From Microbacterium sp. AB (GTDB lineage Bacteria; Actinomycetota; Actinomycetes; Actinomycetales; Microbacteriaceae): a stretch of 64,000 nucleotides of DNA. Positions 24,909 to 33,225 of this stretch are shown piece by piece. The stretch spans positions 1,736,001 to 1,800,000 of the forward strand of contig NZ_CP118157.1 of NCBI RefSeq assembly GCF_032878875.1. Direction: 5' to 3'. Below the pieces are notes generated by a model. The model did not search any database, was not told the origin of the DNA, and saw only the letters and a program-made list of their open reading frames with translations. The translations under genes and the position numbers were made by a program. Position 1 is the stretch's first letter, and every line of letters begins with the position of its first letter.

Positions 24909-25514
24909 CTACGGGAGGCCGCGTCCGCCCCGTGAACGCCGGAGCCGGGAGCGTCTGCGCGGCGCGGGCCGCTCCACCTGGGCCGCCATGCGGGCGAGCC
25001 GCTCCGCGCGGCGCGCGGCCCATCCGGCCGTCTCGGCGTCGACGTCGCACGTCGGCGTCACGACGGGCGGTCCGCCCAGGAGCTGCAGGCGTGCGTGCCG
25101 CACGCGGCCGTTGAAGTCCTCGAGGTACTCGCGCACGTCCGACTCGCGCGTGAGGGCGTCGAGCCTCTCCTGGAGCCCGGCGTGCTCGACGCGCAGCTGC
25201 AGCGCGGGCGGGCCGATGCCCGTGAGCCCCTCGCGCTGGATCTTCCGCCGGATCCACCAGTCCGGATCGTGCGTCGTGCCGAGGCCGGGGATGGGCCGGC
25301 CCGCGCCGGGCAGGTCGTCGAACTCGCCTCGGCGGATGGCCTGCTGGATGACCGTCTCGACGTAGGCCGTGCGATCGGTCGCCGTGGACGAGCCCGCGTC
25401 TCCGGTGGGCTCGTCGGGCGCGCCGTCGTCGACGTCCTCGCGGATGCGGTCGATGCGGTACCGCGAGGCGGCGACGCGCGGGTCCTCGGCCGGGCCCGGC
25501 TCCTGTCGCCCCAT
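24909..25514 (-). CDS. DUF1992 (DnaJ-C28-like) domain protein
   Basis: A 201-residue protein with the DUF1992 core (VIQQAIRRGEFDDLPGAGRPIPGL, DPDWWIRRKIQREGL) in the middle. It has a disordered acidic N-terminus and a basic C-terminus (RPAPRRRSRLRRSRGGRGLP). The domain also occurs in eukaryotic DNAJC28; its function is unknown and no J-domain is present here. The ATG at 25514 is chosen because GGAGG lies 8 nt upstream; the in-frame GTG at 25523 would overlap that site. It is followed by dgt on the same strand and probably shares a transcript with it. Confidence 0.85.
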   Translation of the reverse strand: MGRQEPGPAEDPRVAASRYRIDRIREDVDDGAPDEPTGDAGSSTATDRTAYVETVIQQAIRRGEFDDLPGAGRPIPGLGTTHDPDWWIRRKIQREGLTGIGPPALQLRVEHAGLQERLDALTRESDVREYLEDFNGRVRHARLQLLGGPPVVTPTCDVDAETAGWAARRAERLARMAAQVERPAPRRRSRLRRSRGGRGLP

Positions 25515-25556
25515 CGGGATCACCTCCGCCGTTCCAGACTAAGGCGGACGACCGGC

Positions 25557-26396
25557 TCAGGCGCCGATCTCGGCGCGCAGGCGCGCGAGGTGGGCGGCTG
25601 TCACGTCGTCCTCGGCGCGGTCCGCGGTCGGAAGCTCCCGGATGACGGGGTAGGGCACGTCGTGGGCGGCGCCCGTCGGGCGCACGTCGAGATGCGTGAC
25701 CTCGTCGCCGCGATCGTGGAGCCACGTGGCCATGTCGTAGTCCCCGGGGGAGTCCCCGGCCGTGAACCACCGTGCCGGCGGGGTCATCCGCGCCGCGACG
25801 AGCTCGAGGGCGCGTGCGGCGCCGAGCGCCTTGCCCGCCGTGACGTGCTCGATGTCGACGGAGATGATCGTCGGCACGATGTGGAACTCGTCGCCGAGCC
25901 CGAGATCGTCGATGACGTCCTGGCACGCGGCGACGAGCTCCGGCTGCGCGGCGAGATAGTCCTCGTTCGCCACGTCGACGTTCTGCTCGACCGAGATCAT
26001 CGTCTCCTTCGTCTCGTCCCAGAACATCAGCCGGTCCTCGCGCGCGGCGAGGGCGCGGACGCGTTCGAGGAGCGCGCGAGGCGGGCTCAGCTCGGTCGCG
26101 GCGCCGACCTCGCCCGCCTCCGGCCGTGGCGCGTCCGGCACGAGCGAGAACCAGGTGGCGCCCTTCTCGCCCACGCCCCACACCGGCGCGTCGGGGCGCA
26201 GCCCGGCGTCGGCCAGCACGGGGATCACCCGGTCGACGAGGAACGCGTGCGAGCGGCCGGTGTTGAACACGACAGGGGCGCCGGCGTGCGCCAGCGCCAC
26301 GAGATCCGGGGCGATGGACGGGACGCGCAGCGTGCGGGTCACGGTGCTCGCGAGGGGGCCGTCGACGTCGAGGAGGAGTCCGAGGGGAGAGGTCAC
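25557..26396 (-). CDS. HAD-superfamily hydrolase (Cof/sucrose-phosphatase-like)
   Basis: A 279-residue haloacid-dehalogenase fold phosphatase. Motif I is LLLDVDGPLAST near residue 10 (nucleophile Asp and acid/base Asp), and the motif III lysine lies in VTAGKALGAARAL near 205. Motif IV is FTAGDSPGDYDMA near 230, the Asp pair that binds Mg2+. The inserted cap domain between about 85 and 180 places it in the C2 group (Cof/SPP type), usually acting on sugar or nucleotide phosphates. The GTG start is the first that leaves the HAD motif at the normal place. It is divergent from moaB/mog. Confidence 0.85.
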   Translation of the reverse strand: MTSPLGLLLDVDGPLASTVTRTLRVPSIAPDLVALAHAGAPVVFNTGRSHAFLVDRVIPVLADAGLRPDAPVWGVGEKGATWFSLVPDAPRPEAGEVGAATELSPPRALLERVRALAAREDRLMFWDETKETMISVEQNVDVANEDYLAAQPELVAACQDVIDDLGLGDEFHIVPTIISVDIEHVTAGKALGAARALELVAARMTPPARWFTAGDSPGDYDMATWLHDRGDEVTHLDVRPTGAAHDVPYPVIRELPTADRAEDDVTAAHLARLRAEIGA

Positions 26397-26451
26397 CGTC
26401 CCATCCTCGCGGATCCCGGAGGCGCGTCCGCACGGGCCGTAAGCTGACACC

Positions 26452-26934
26452 GTGAGACACGAGAGGGCGGCCGTGGTGACGGTGAGCGATCGCTCGGCGC
26501 ACGGCGGCCGGGCGGATTCCGCCGGGCCCGTCGCGGTCGCGGCGCTGCGCGAGGCGGGGTGGGGCTGCGAGGACGCGAGGATCGTGCCGGACGGCGAGGA
26601 CTCGGTCGCGGACGCGCTCCGCGCGGCGATCGAGGGCGGGGCGCGGCTCGTCGTGACGACCGGCGGCACGGGCGTCGGACCGCGCGACCGCACGCCCGAG
26701 GGGACCCGTCGCGTCGTCGAGCGGGAGGTCCCCGGCATCGCGGAGGAGCTGCGCCGACTCGGGACGACGGAGAAGCCCGCGGGCATGCTGTCCCGGGGCG
26801 TCGCGGGAGTGACGGGGCGGGTGCTCATCGTGAACCTGCCCGGGGCCCCACGGGCGGTCGAGAGCGGCATGCCGGTCATCCTCTCCGTCGCCGCGCACGT
26901 CGTGTCCCAGCTCGACGGCGGGGATCACCGGTGA
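26452..26934 (+). CDS. mog: Molybdenum cofactor protein MoaB/Mog (molybdopterin adenylyltransferase fold)
   Basis: A 160-residue MogA/MoaB-type protein that activates molybdopterin by adenylylation before metal insertion. The family motif TTGGTGVGPRDRTPEGTRRVVEREVPGIAEELR lies near residues 75-108, with the conserved VTVSDRSAHGGRADSAGP at the N-terminus. The GTG start sits 6 nt after TAAGCT, a probable leaderless promoter. Its last codons overlap the moaE start (GTGA), so the two are co-translated. MogA and MoaB are hard to separate by eye. Confidence 0.92.
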   Translation: MRHERAAVVTVSDRSAHGGRADSAGPVAVAALREAGWGCEDARIVPDGEDSVADALRAAIEGGARLVVTTGGTGVGPRDRTPEGTRRVVEREVPGIAEELRRLGTTEKPAGMLSRGVAGVTGRVLIVNLPGAPRAVESGMPVILSVAAHVVSQLDGGDHR

Positions 26935-27368
26935 CGTCCCCATCGCGCGTGGCGCTCGCGCGGGTCGGTGCGGCGCCGTTGGACGTCGCCGCGCATCTCA
27001 CGGCGGTGGACGACCCGAGAGCGGGCGCCGAGGCCTCCTTCGTCGGGCGCGTGCGCGATCACGATCCGGATGCCGAGGGCCCGGTCGTCGCCCTGGAGTA
27101 CACGGCCCATCCCGACGCCGAGGCGACGCTCGCCGCGCTCGCGGCGCGCGCCGCCGACGAGCACGGTGCGACGGTCGCGGTGAGCCATCGGATCGGGCGG
27201 CTGGCGGTCGGCGACGTCGCGGTCGTCGTCGCCGTGTCGTCATCCCACAGGGCAGACGCCTTCGCCGCGTGCCGCCAGCTCATCGAGGACGTCAAGCGGG
27301 AGCTCCCCGTGTGGAAGCGGCAGGTGGAGGCCGACGGCACCACCGCGTGGAAGGGACTCGGCGGCTGA
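26931..27368 (+). CDS. moaE: Molybdopterin synthase catalytic subunit MoaE
   Basis: A 145-residue large subunit of molybdopterin synthase. It receives sulfur from the MoaD thiocarboxylate to make the dithiolene of molybdopterin. Visible features are EASFVGRVRDHDP near 36-48, ALEYTAHPDAEATLAA near 55, VSHRIGRLAVGDVAVVVAVSSSHR near 85, and the active-site lysines in VKRELPVWKRQVEADGTTAWKG at the C-terminus. The GTG start overlaps the mog stop by 4 nt. It is convergent with moaD across 15 nt; an unusual point is that MoaE and MoaD are on opposite strands. Confidence 0.93.
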   Translation: MTSPSRVALARVGAAPLDVAAHLTAVDDPRAGAEASFVGRVRDHDPDAEGPVVALEYTAHPDAEATLAALAARAADEHGATVAVSHRIGRLAVGDVAVVVAVSSSHRADAFAACRQLIEDVKRELPVWKRQVEADGTTAWKGLGG

Positions 27369-27383
27369 CGGCCCCGCGGGGGC

Positions 27384-27617
27384 TCAGCCGCCCGCGAACG
27401 GCGGGAGGACGTCGACGAAGGTCGCGTCTCCCAGCGGCGCGTCGGCGTCGTGACGCGCGCCGTCGACGAGCACGGCGCAGCGGGGGAGGATCGAGCCGAG
27501 TGCGGGATGCTCCGCCACGACGGCGAGGCGCAGCACGTCGAGCGTCGTCTCCTCGCGCCGTTCCTCCGCGGTGCCGGCGGCCTCCTCGGCCGCGGCGAAG
27601 TACCGGACCGTGATCAT
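27384..27617 (-). CDS. moaD: Molybdopterin synthase sulfur carrier subunit MoaD
   Basis: A 77-residue ubiquitin-like protein ending in the diagnostic Gly-Gly (DVLPPFAGG). The C-terminus is adenylylated by MoeB and thiocarboxylated, then gives sulfur to MoaE. The N-terminal MITVRYFAAAEEAAG fits the family. Its ATG overlaps the moaC stop (ATGA), making it the last gene of the moeB-moeA-moaC-moaD operon. Length is typical. Confidence 0.93.
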   Translation of the reverse strand: MITVRYFAAAEEAAGTAEERREETTLDVLRLAVVAEHPALGSILPRCAVLVDGARHDADAPLGDATFVDVLPPFAGG

Positions 27618-28111
27618 CCGGCGGCGCCGTCCTCTCCCTCTCGGGTCCACGAGCCGGACCGGCCTCCCGCTTTCGCGACGATGCGCGCGTTCTCGAGGAG
27701 CGCGGAGCGGTCGGCGCCCTTGACCATGTCGATGACGGCGAGGGCGGCCACCGTGACGGCGGTGAGGGCCTCCATCTCCACGCCCGTGCGATCGGCCGTG
27801 CGGACCGTCGCCTCCACGGCGACCCCGTCGTCCTCGATCGCGAGGTCGACGGACGCACCGTGCACGCCGATGACGTGGGCGAGAGGGAGGAGCTCGGCGC
27901 AGCGCTTCGCTCCCTGGATCCCGGCGATGCGCGCCACGGCGAGCACGTCGCCCTTCGGCACGGTGCCGTCGCGCAGGGCCGAGACCGTCTCCGCGGCGCA
28001 GCGGACGAAGCCGCGCGCGGTCGCCGACCGCACGGTCGGCTGCTTCGCGGTGACGTCGACCATGCGTGCGTGACCGGCCTCGTCGAGGTGGGCGAATGCG
28101 GCGGAGCTCAT
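27614..28111 (-). CDS. moaC: Cyclic pyranopterin monophosphate synthase MoaC
   Basis: A 165-residue enzyme that acts with MoaA on GTP to form cyclic pyranopterin monophosphate. Hallmarks are the N-terminal HLDEAGHARMVDVTAKQPTVRSATARG, the central ELLPLAHVIGVHGASVDL (with LCH replaced by LAH), and VEMEALTAVTVAALAVIDMVKGADRSALLEN. The usual family motif is LCHPLP; here it reads LAHVIG, a variation to note, although the downstream VEMEALTAV and DMVKG segments are intact. ATGA overlaps occur at both ends (moeA upstream, moaD downstream). Confidence 0.92.
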   Translation of the reverse strand: MSSAAFAHLDEAGHARMVDVTAKQPTVRSATARGFVRCAAETVSALRDGTVPKGDVLAVARIAGIQGAKRCAELLPLAHVIGVHGASVDLAIEDDGVAVEATVRTADRTGVEMEALTAVTVAALAVIDMVKGADRSALLENARIVAKAGGRSGSWTREGEDGAAG

Positions 28112-29349
28112 GACAACAGCATGACATCGACCGGGTCGCCGGTCGCGACCAAGGCCACGTCCGCGGGGACGACCGCATACGCCTCCGCTCGCGCGAGCCC
28201 GCCCGCGAGATGCGAGCCCGATCCGCCGGCCGTCGCGGGGCGCACGGTCCACCGTGCGGGATCGTCGCGGTCGACCGCGGCCGGGAGGTACTGGCGTCGG
28301 CCGGGCGGGGTGCGCCAGCCGGCGGACGCGGCGAGTCTGATCACCGGACGGAGGACGGTGTTCCGGCCCTGCATGGCGAGCAGCGCGGGGCGGACGAACA
28401 CCTCGAACGACACCGCCACGCTCACGGGGTTGCCCGGCAGGCCGAAGACGAGCGGCCCTCCGCCGAGGCGGCCGAAGGCCTGGGGCTTTCCCGGCTGCAT
28501 CGCGACCTTCGCGAACTCGACGCGTCCCGACAGGACGGTCTTGACGACCTCGTACGCTCCCTCGCTCACGCCGCCCGACGTGATGACGACGTCCGCGGAC
28601 GCCGCGTCGGCGATGACGGCCCGGAGGCCCGCCGTGTCGTCGCCCACGCGGGCGATGCGGACCACCTCGCCGCCCGCGCCGCGGACGAGCGCGGCGAGGA
28701 GCGTCGCGTTCGAATCCGGGATGCGGCCCCGGGACAGCGCCGCTCCGGGCTCGGCCAGCTCGGCCCCCGTCGAGACGATGACGGCACGGGGGCGCCGGAC
28801 GACGGAGACCGTGCCGGCCACTCCCGCGGCGGCCGCCGCGGCGAGGGAGAGGGCGCCGAGCGGCTCGCCCGCCGGGAGGACCTCGTCCCCGGCGCGGAGA
28901 TCGTCGCCCCGGCGACGGATGAACGCGCCGCGCGCTGCGGGAGCGCGTTCGACGACGACGGGCGCGAGCCGGCCGGCGAGCCCATCGCGGGTGTCCTCGA
29001 AGGGGACGATCGCGTCGGCGTGCGCCGGGACGGGAGCGCCGGTCATGATCCGCGCGGCCTCGCCGGGACGGAGCGCCGGGTCCTCCGCCGTGCCCGCGGG
29101 GAGGTCGGCGATCACGCGCAGGGTCGGCGGCGCCGCGTCGGCGGCGGCGACGTCGTCGTATCGCACCGCGAAGCCGTCCATCGCCGAGTTGTCGAACGGC
29201 GGGATGTCGATCCGCGCGGCGACGGGCCGCGCGAGCGTGAGCCCGGCGGCCTCGGCGAGCGGGACGTCGAGAGCCGGCAGCCTCCGCACCTCGGCGAGGA
29301 TGAGGTCGAGATGCTCCTCGACCGTTCTGAGGCCTGTGGCCGCGCTCAT
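28108..29349 (-). CDS. moeA: Molybdopterin molybdotransferase MoeA
   Basis: A 413-residue enzyme that inserts molybdate into adenylylated molybdopterin. It shows the MoeA layout. The N-terminal domain has IDIPPFDNSAMDGFAVRYDDV near 46-66, and the middle domain has GEAARIMTGAPVPAHADAIVPFE near 95-117. The MogA-like domain has SRGRIPDSNATLLAALVRGAGG and TSGGVSEGAYEVV near 205-265, and the C-terminal domain follows. The ATG overlaps the upstream moeB stop and its own stop overlaps moaC, both by 4 nt, a fully coupled operon. Confidence 0.94.
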   Translation of the reverse strand: MSAATGLRTVEEHLDLILAEVRRLPALDVPLAEAAGLTLARPVAARIDIPPFDNSAMDGFAVRYDDVAAADAAPPTLRVIADLPAGTAEDPALRPGEAARIMTGAPVPAHADAIVPFEDTRDGLAGRLAPVVVERAPAARGAFIRRRGDDLRAGDEVLPAGEPLGALSLAAAAAAGVAGTVSVVRRPRAVIVSTGAELAEPGAALSRGRIPDSNATLLAALVRGAGGEVVRIARVGDDTAGLRAVIADAASADVVITSGGVSEGAYEVVKTVLSGRVEFAKVAMQPGKPQAFGRLGGGPLVFGLPGNPVSVAVSFEVFVRPALLAMQGRNTVLRPVIRLAASAGWRTPPGRRQYLPAAVDRDDPARWTVRPATAGGSGSHLAGGLARAEAYAVVPADVALVATGDPVDVMLLS

Positions 29350-30458
29350 CCGGCGGTCGCCTTCGCCGCCGCGTCCCAGGCCGCATAGCCGCCGTCGAGC
29401 ACGGCGGCGCGAGCGTGCGGAGCGAGCGCCGCCGCCGCCGCGCGCGCCCGGCCGCCGGCCTGGCACACGACGAGGACGTCCTCCGCCGCCAGCGCGCGCG
29501 CGACCGCGCCGGGGGCGGCGAGCACCTCCGCGAGCGGGACGTGGTGCGCATGCGGCAGCGTGCCGCCGGCGATCTCGTGCGTCTCCCGCACGTCGAGCAC
29601 CGCAGGCGGCGTCGATCCGGCGAGCGCGGCGACCGCCTCGTCCACCGAGACGAGCCGCGGCGCGGCGGCGGCCGGCGGCGGGCCGGTATGCGCCCGCGGG
29701 CGCAGCGGGATCTCCCGGTGCCGGCCGCGGAGCGCGTCGATGAGCAGCAGGCGGCCGAAAAGGGGCTCGCCGATCCCCGCGACGAGCGCGATCGCCTGGG
29801 CGGCCATGATCGATCCGACCTGCAGGCAGAGTGCGCCGAGCACGCCGACGTCGGCGCACGACGGCGGCTCCCCGACGGAGGCGGACGGGAAGAGGTCGTC
29901 GAGGACGACCGGCTCGACGCCTCCGGGAGGCCGCGACCAGAACACCGTGACCTGGGCGTCGGTCTCCTGCACCGTCCCCCACACGAGCGGGACGCCGGAC
30001 GCCTCGCAAGCGGCGGCGACGACGCCGCGCGTGTCGAAGAGATCCGAGCCGTCGAGGACGACGTCGGCTCCCGCGAGCAGCCGGGCCGCGTTGACGGGGG
30101 TCAGCCGCTCCCGCACGGCGCACACGCGGACGTCGGGGGCCAGCTCCGCGGCGACACGGACCGCGCTGCCGGTCTTGGGCGCGCCGACGTCGGCGACACG
30201 GTGGATGACCTGGCGCTGGAGGTTCGACAGCTCGACGACGTCGTCGTCGACGACCGTGAGCGTTCCGACGCCGGCGGCGGCGAGAGCCAGCACGGCGGGG
30301 GATCCGAGCCCTCCGGCCCCCACGATCGCCACGTGGGCGGCCGCGAGGCGCCGCTGGCCCTCGTCGCCCAGGGCGGCGAGGGCACGATGGCGCGCGGTGC
30401 GGCTGCGCTCATGCTCGCCGAGCGCGTCGACCGGCGCGACGAGAGGGGGGAACGGCAT
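29346..30458 (-). CDS. moeB: MoeB/ThiF-type adenylyltransferase fused to a rhodanese domain
   Basis: A 370-residue protein. The N-terminal E1-like domain (to about 240) has the ATP-binding GAGGLGSPAVLALAAAGVGTLTVVDDDVVELSNLQRQV and a LDGSDLFDTR segment. It lacks the usual zinc CxxC pairs, because C-x-x-C is not visible where expected. The C-terminal rhodanese domain (about 265-370) has AVLDVRETHEIAGGTLPHAHHVPLAEV and the active-site cysteine loop VVCQAGGRARAAA, which can carry persulfide sulfur. It activates MoaD and supplies its sulfur. It is the first gene of the minus-strand operon, and its ATG lies 6 nt after a TAGCCT box, so it is probably leaderless. Confidence 0.9.
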   Translation of the reverse strand: MPFPPLVAPVDALGEHERSRTARHRALAALGDEGQRRLAAAHVAIVGAGGLGSPAVLALAAAGVGTLTVVDDDVVELSNLQRQVIHRVADVGAPKTGSAVRVAAELAPDVRVCAVRERLTPVNAARLLAGADVVLDGSDLFDTRGVVAAACEASGVPLVWGTVQETDAQVTVFWSRPPGGVEPVVLDDLFPSASVGEPPSCADVGVLGALCLQVGSIMAAQAIALVAGIGEPLFGRLLLIDALRGRHREIPLRPRAHTGPPPAAAAPRLVSVDEAVAALAGSTPPAVLDVRETHEIAGGTLPHAHHVPLAEVLAAPGAVARALAAEDVLVVCQAGGRARAAAAALAPHARAAVLDGGYAAWDAAAKATAG

Positions 30459-30534
30459 GAGACCAGGCTAGACGGAACGGACGCCCCGGGGCCCGGCCGG
30501 AGCCGACGCGGACGGCGCGGCATACGCTTGTCGC
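30459..30534. promoter_or_regulatory. Divergent leaderless promoters of moeB and moaA
   Basis: The 76-nt gap contains TAGCCT on the minus strand (30470-30465) and TACGCT on the plus strand (30523-30528), each exactly 6 nt from its start codon. There is no room for a molybdenum-cofactor riboswitch, and none is seen. Confidence 0.6.
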
Positions 30535-31551
30535 ATGCGCACCGCTCCGCCGCTCCTGGACACGCACGGCCGCGTCCATCGCGACCTGCGCATCTCGCTG
30601 ACCGACCGGTGCTCGCTCCGGTGCACGTACTGCATGCCCGAGCAGGGCAACGAATGGCTCGCTCGCACGAGCATCCTGACCCTCGATGAGATCGAGCGCG
30701 TGGGGCGCGTCGCCGTCGCGGCGGGCATCACGACGCTCCGGCTCACGGGCGGGGAGCCGCTGCTGCGCGCCGACATCGTCGAGGTCGTCGGGCGTCTCGC
30801 GCGGCTGCGCGGCCCCGCCGGTCCCGTGCAGGTGGCGATGACGACGAACGGCATCCGGCTGCCGGAGCTGCTCCCCGGCCTCGTCGAGGCGGGGCTCCAC
30901 CGCCTCAACATCTCCATCGACACGCTCGACCGGGAGCGCTTCCGCGAGCTCACCCGTCGCGACCGGCTCGACGACGTGCTCGCGGGGATCGCCGCGGCGT
31001 CCGCATCCGGGCTGCGTCCGCTCAAGCTCAACGCCGTCGCGATGCGCGACGTGAACGCCGACGAGCTCGCCGACCTCGCGGCGTTCGCCGTCTCGCACGA
31101 CGCGCAGCTGCGTTTCATCGAGCAGATGCCGCTCGACGCCGGGCACACCTGGTCGCGGGAGCGCATGGTGACGCGCGAGGAGATCCTGGACGCGCTGTCG
31201 GCGCGCTGGGACCTCACGCCCGTCCCCGGCCGCGGCGGGGCGCCGGCGGAGACCTGGCTGCTCGACGGCGGCCCTCACTCGGTCGGCGTCATCGCCTCCG
31301 TGACGGCGCCGTTCTGCGGCGCGTGCGACCGCCTGCGCCTGACCGCCGACGGACAGCTGCGCAACTGCCTGTTCTCGACGACGGAGTTCGACCTCCTGCC
31401 CATCCTGCGCGCGGGGCAGCGGCCCGACGACGAGAGCGAGCGTCTCGACGCGATGCTCCGCGGCTGCATCCTGCGCAAGCTCCCCGGCCACGCGATCGAC
31501 GACCCCTCCTTCCTCCAGCCCGCGCGCGGCATGAACGCGATCGGCGGCTGA
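30535..31551 (+). CDS. moaA: GTP 3',8-cyclase MoaA (radical SAM)
   Basis: A 338-residue radical SAM enzyme that starts molybdopterin synthesis from GTP. The N-terminal 4Fe-4S cluster uses the cysteines of CSLRCTYC (26, 30, 33). The C-terminal cluster uses those of FCGACDRLRL and RNCLF (near 261-278). TGGEPLLRADI and the C-terminal Gly-Gly (MNAIGG) are present, as needed for activity with MoaC. The ATG sits 6 nt after a TACGCT box. It is divergent from moeB. Confidence 0.95.
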   Translation: MRTAPPLLDTHGRVHRDLRISLTDRCSLRCTYCMPEQGNEWLARTSILTLDEIERVGRVAVAAGITTLRLTGGEPLLRADIVEVVGRLARLRGPAGPVQVAMTTNGIRLPELLPGLVEAGLHRLNISIDTLDRERFRELTRRDRLDDVLAGIAAASASGLRPLKLNAVAMRDVNADELADLAAFAVSHDAQLRFIEQMPLDAGHTWSRERMVTREEILDALSARWDLTPVPGRGGAPAETWLLDGGPHSVGVIASVTAPFCGACDRLRLTADGQLRNCLFSTTEFDLLPILRAGQRPDDESERLDAMLRGCILRKLPGHAIDDPSFLQPARGMNAIGG

Positions 31552-31572
31552 GGGGGCGGCGATCCCGTCGGG

Positions 31573-33225
31573 CTACGACGCCGGCCGCGCGATGCGCTCC
31601 CACTCGGCTCGGCGCTGCGCCTGGACGACGGGGTCGGGCACGGGCAGCGAGGCGATCAGGCGCCGCGTGTACGCGTCGCGCGGGGCCCCCAGCACATCCG
31701 CCGTGCGGCCCTGCTCGGCGATCCTCCCGCGATGCAGCACAGCGACCCGGTGGGCGAGCAGATCGACGACCGCGAGGTCGTGCGTGATGAACAGGGCGGC
31801 GAACCCGAAGCGCTCCTGCAGCTCGCTGAACAGCTCGAGCACACGCGCCTGGACGGACACGTCGAGCGCGCTCGTCGGCTCGTCCGCGATGACGAGCTTG
31901 GGCTCGAGCACGAGCGCCCGGGCGAGGCTCGCCCGCTGCCGCTGCCCTCCCGAGAGCTCGTGCGGGTACCGCCTGGCGAAGTCCCGCGGCAGGCGCACGG
32001 CCTCGAGCAGGTCCGCGACGCGATCGTCGGCCTCGCCCTGGGCGACGCCGTGCACGAGGAGCGGCTCGGCGACGCACGCGCCGACGGTGAGCAGCGGGTT
32101 GAAGCTCGACGCCGGGTCCTGGAACACGAACCCGATGTCGCGGCGCCTCGCGCGGAAGTCCCGCTCGCGGATCCCGTTCAGCTCGGCTCCCAGCACCCGC
32201 AGCGAGCCGCCCGTCACGGGTGCCAGCCCGGCCATCGCCCGGCCGATCGTCGTCTTCCCCGAGCCCGACTCGCCGACGAGCCCGAGCACCTCGCCCGGGC
32301 GGATCTCGAACGAGACGCCGTCGACCGCGCGGAAGCCGCGTGAGCCGAAGCGTCCGGGGTACTCGATCTCGAGGCCGTCCGCGCGGACGACGGGCGCGCC
32401 GCCCGGATCGCCGGCGTAGGCGCGATCGGCGATCTCGAGCCGGGGCACGGCGGCGAGGAGGCTCTGCGTGTACGGGTGCCGGGGCGCGGCGAAGAGCTCG
32501 ACCGTGCCGGCCGTCTCGACGATGTCGCCGCGGTACATGACCGCGACGCGGTCGGCGAGATCGGCGACGACGCCCATGTTGTGCGTGATGAGCAGGACGG
32601 CCGTGCCGAACTCGTCGCGGGCGCGGCGCAGCAGATCGAGGATCTCGGCCTGCACCGTGACGTCGAGCGCCGTCGTGGGCTCGTCGGCGATGATCACCTT
32701 CGGGCCGAGCACGAGCGCCTGAGCGATGACGATGCGCTGCTTCTGCCCGCCCGAGAACTGATGCGGGTAGTCGTCCACGCGCCGCTCGGGGTCGGGGATG
32801 CCGACGCGGCGCAGGATGTCGACGGCACGCGAGCGCGCCTCCCAACGGCCGATCCTCGTGTGGGCGCGGAGCCCCTCGGCGATCTGCCAGCCGATCGGGA
32901 ACACGGGGTTGAGCGCCGTCATCGGCTCCTGGAAGATCATCGCCGCCTCGGTGCCGCGCACCTTCCGCAGCCGTTCCCGGGAGATCTCCACCACATCCGT
33001 GCCCGACAGCACGATGGCCCCGTCGACCTGCGCCGTCTCGGGGAGGAGCCCCAGGACCGATCGCGCCGTGACGGTCTTGCCGGAGCCCGACTCGCCCACG
33101 ACGGCGAGCACCTCGCCGACGCGCACGTCGAGGTCGATGCCGTTGACGGCATGCACGTCGCCCCCGTCGGTGGCGAACGTGACGTCGAGGTCGCGGATGC
33201 GGACCGCCAGGTCGTCGTCGCTCAT
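31573..33225 (-). CDS. Dipeptide/oligopeptide ABC transporter, fused double ATP-binding protein (DppD-DppF type)
   Basis: A 550-residue protein with two complete ABC ATPase domains. Domain 1 has Walker A GESGSGKTV near 44, signature FSGGQKQRIVIAQAL near 161 and Walker B KVIIADEPTTALD near 181. Domain 2 has Walker A GESGSGKTT near 324, signature LSGGQRQRASLARAL near 435 and Walker B KLVIADEPTSALD. A short linker joins them. In many bacteria these are two proteins (DppD, DppF); the fusion ensures equal amounts. It powers import through the two permeases upstream in the operon; its ATG overlaps the second permease's stop by 4 nt. Confidence 0.93.
   Translation of the reverse strand: MSDDDLAVRIRDLDVTFATDGGDVHAVNGIDLDVRVGEVLAVVGESGSGKTVTARSVLGLLPETAQVDGAIVLSGTDVVEISRERLRKVRGTEAAMIFQEPMTALNPVFPIGWQIAEGLRAHTRIGRWEARSRAVDILRRVGIPDPERRVDDYPHQFSGGQKQRIVIAQALVLGPKVIIADEPTTALDVTVQAEILDLLRRARDEFGTAVLLITHNMGVVADLADRVAVMYRGDIVETAGTVELFAAPRHPYTQSLLAAVPRLEIADRAYAGDPGGAPVVRADGLEIEYPGRFGSRGFRAVDGVSFEIRPGEVLGLVGESGSGKTTIGRAMAGLAPVTGGSLRVLGAELNGIRERDFRARRRDIGFVFQDPASSFNPLLTVGACVAEPLLVHGVAQGEADDRVADLLEAVRLPRDFARRYPHELSGGQRQRASLARALVLEPKLVIADEPTSALDVSVQARVLELFSELQERFGFAALFITHDLAVVDLLAHRVAVLHRGRIAEQGRTADVLGAPRDAYTRRLIASLPVPDPVVQAQRRAEWERIARPAS

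Noticed and set aside
30459..30534. Possible molybdenum-cofactor riboswitch before moaA or moeB
   Set aside because: The gap is 76 nt and is filled by two opposing leaderless promoters; there is no leader RNA to hold a riboswitch.
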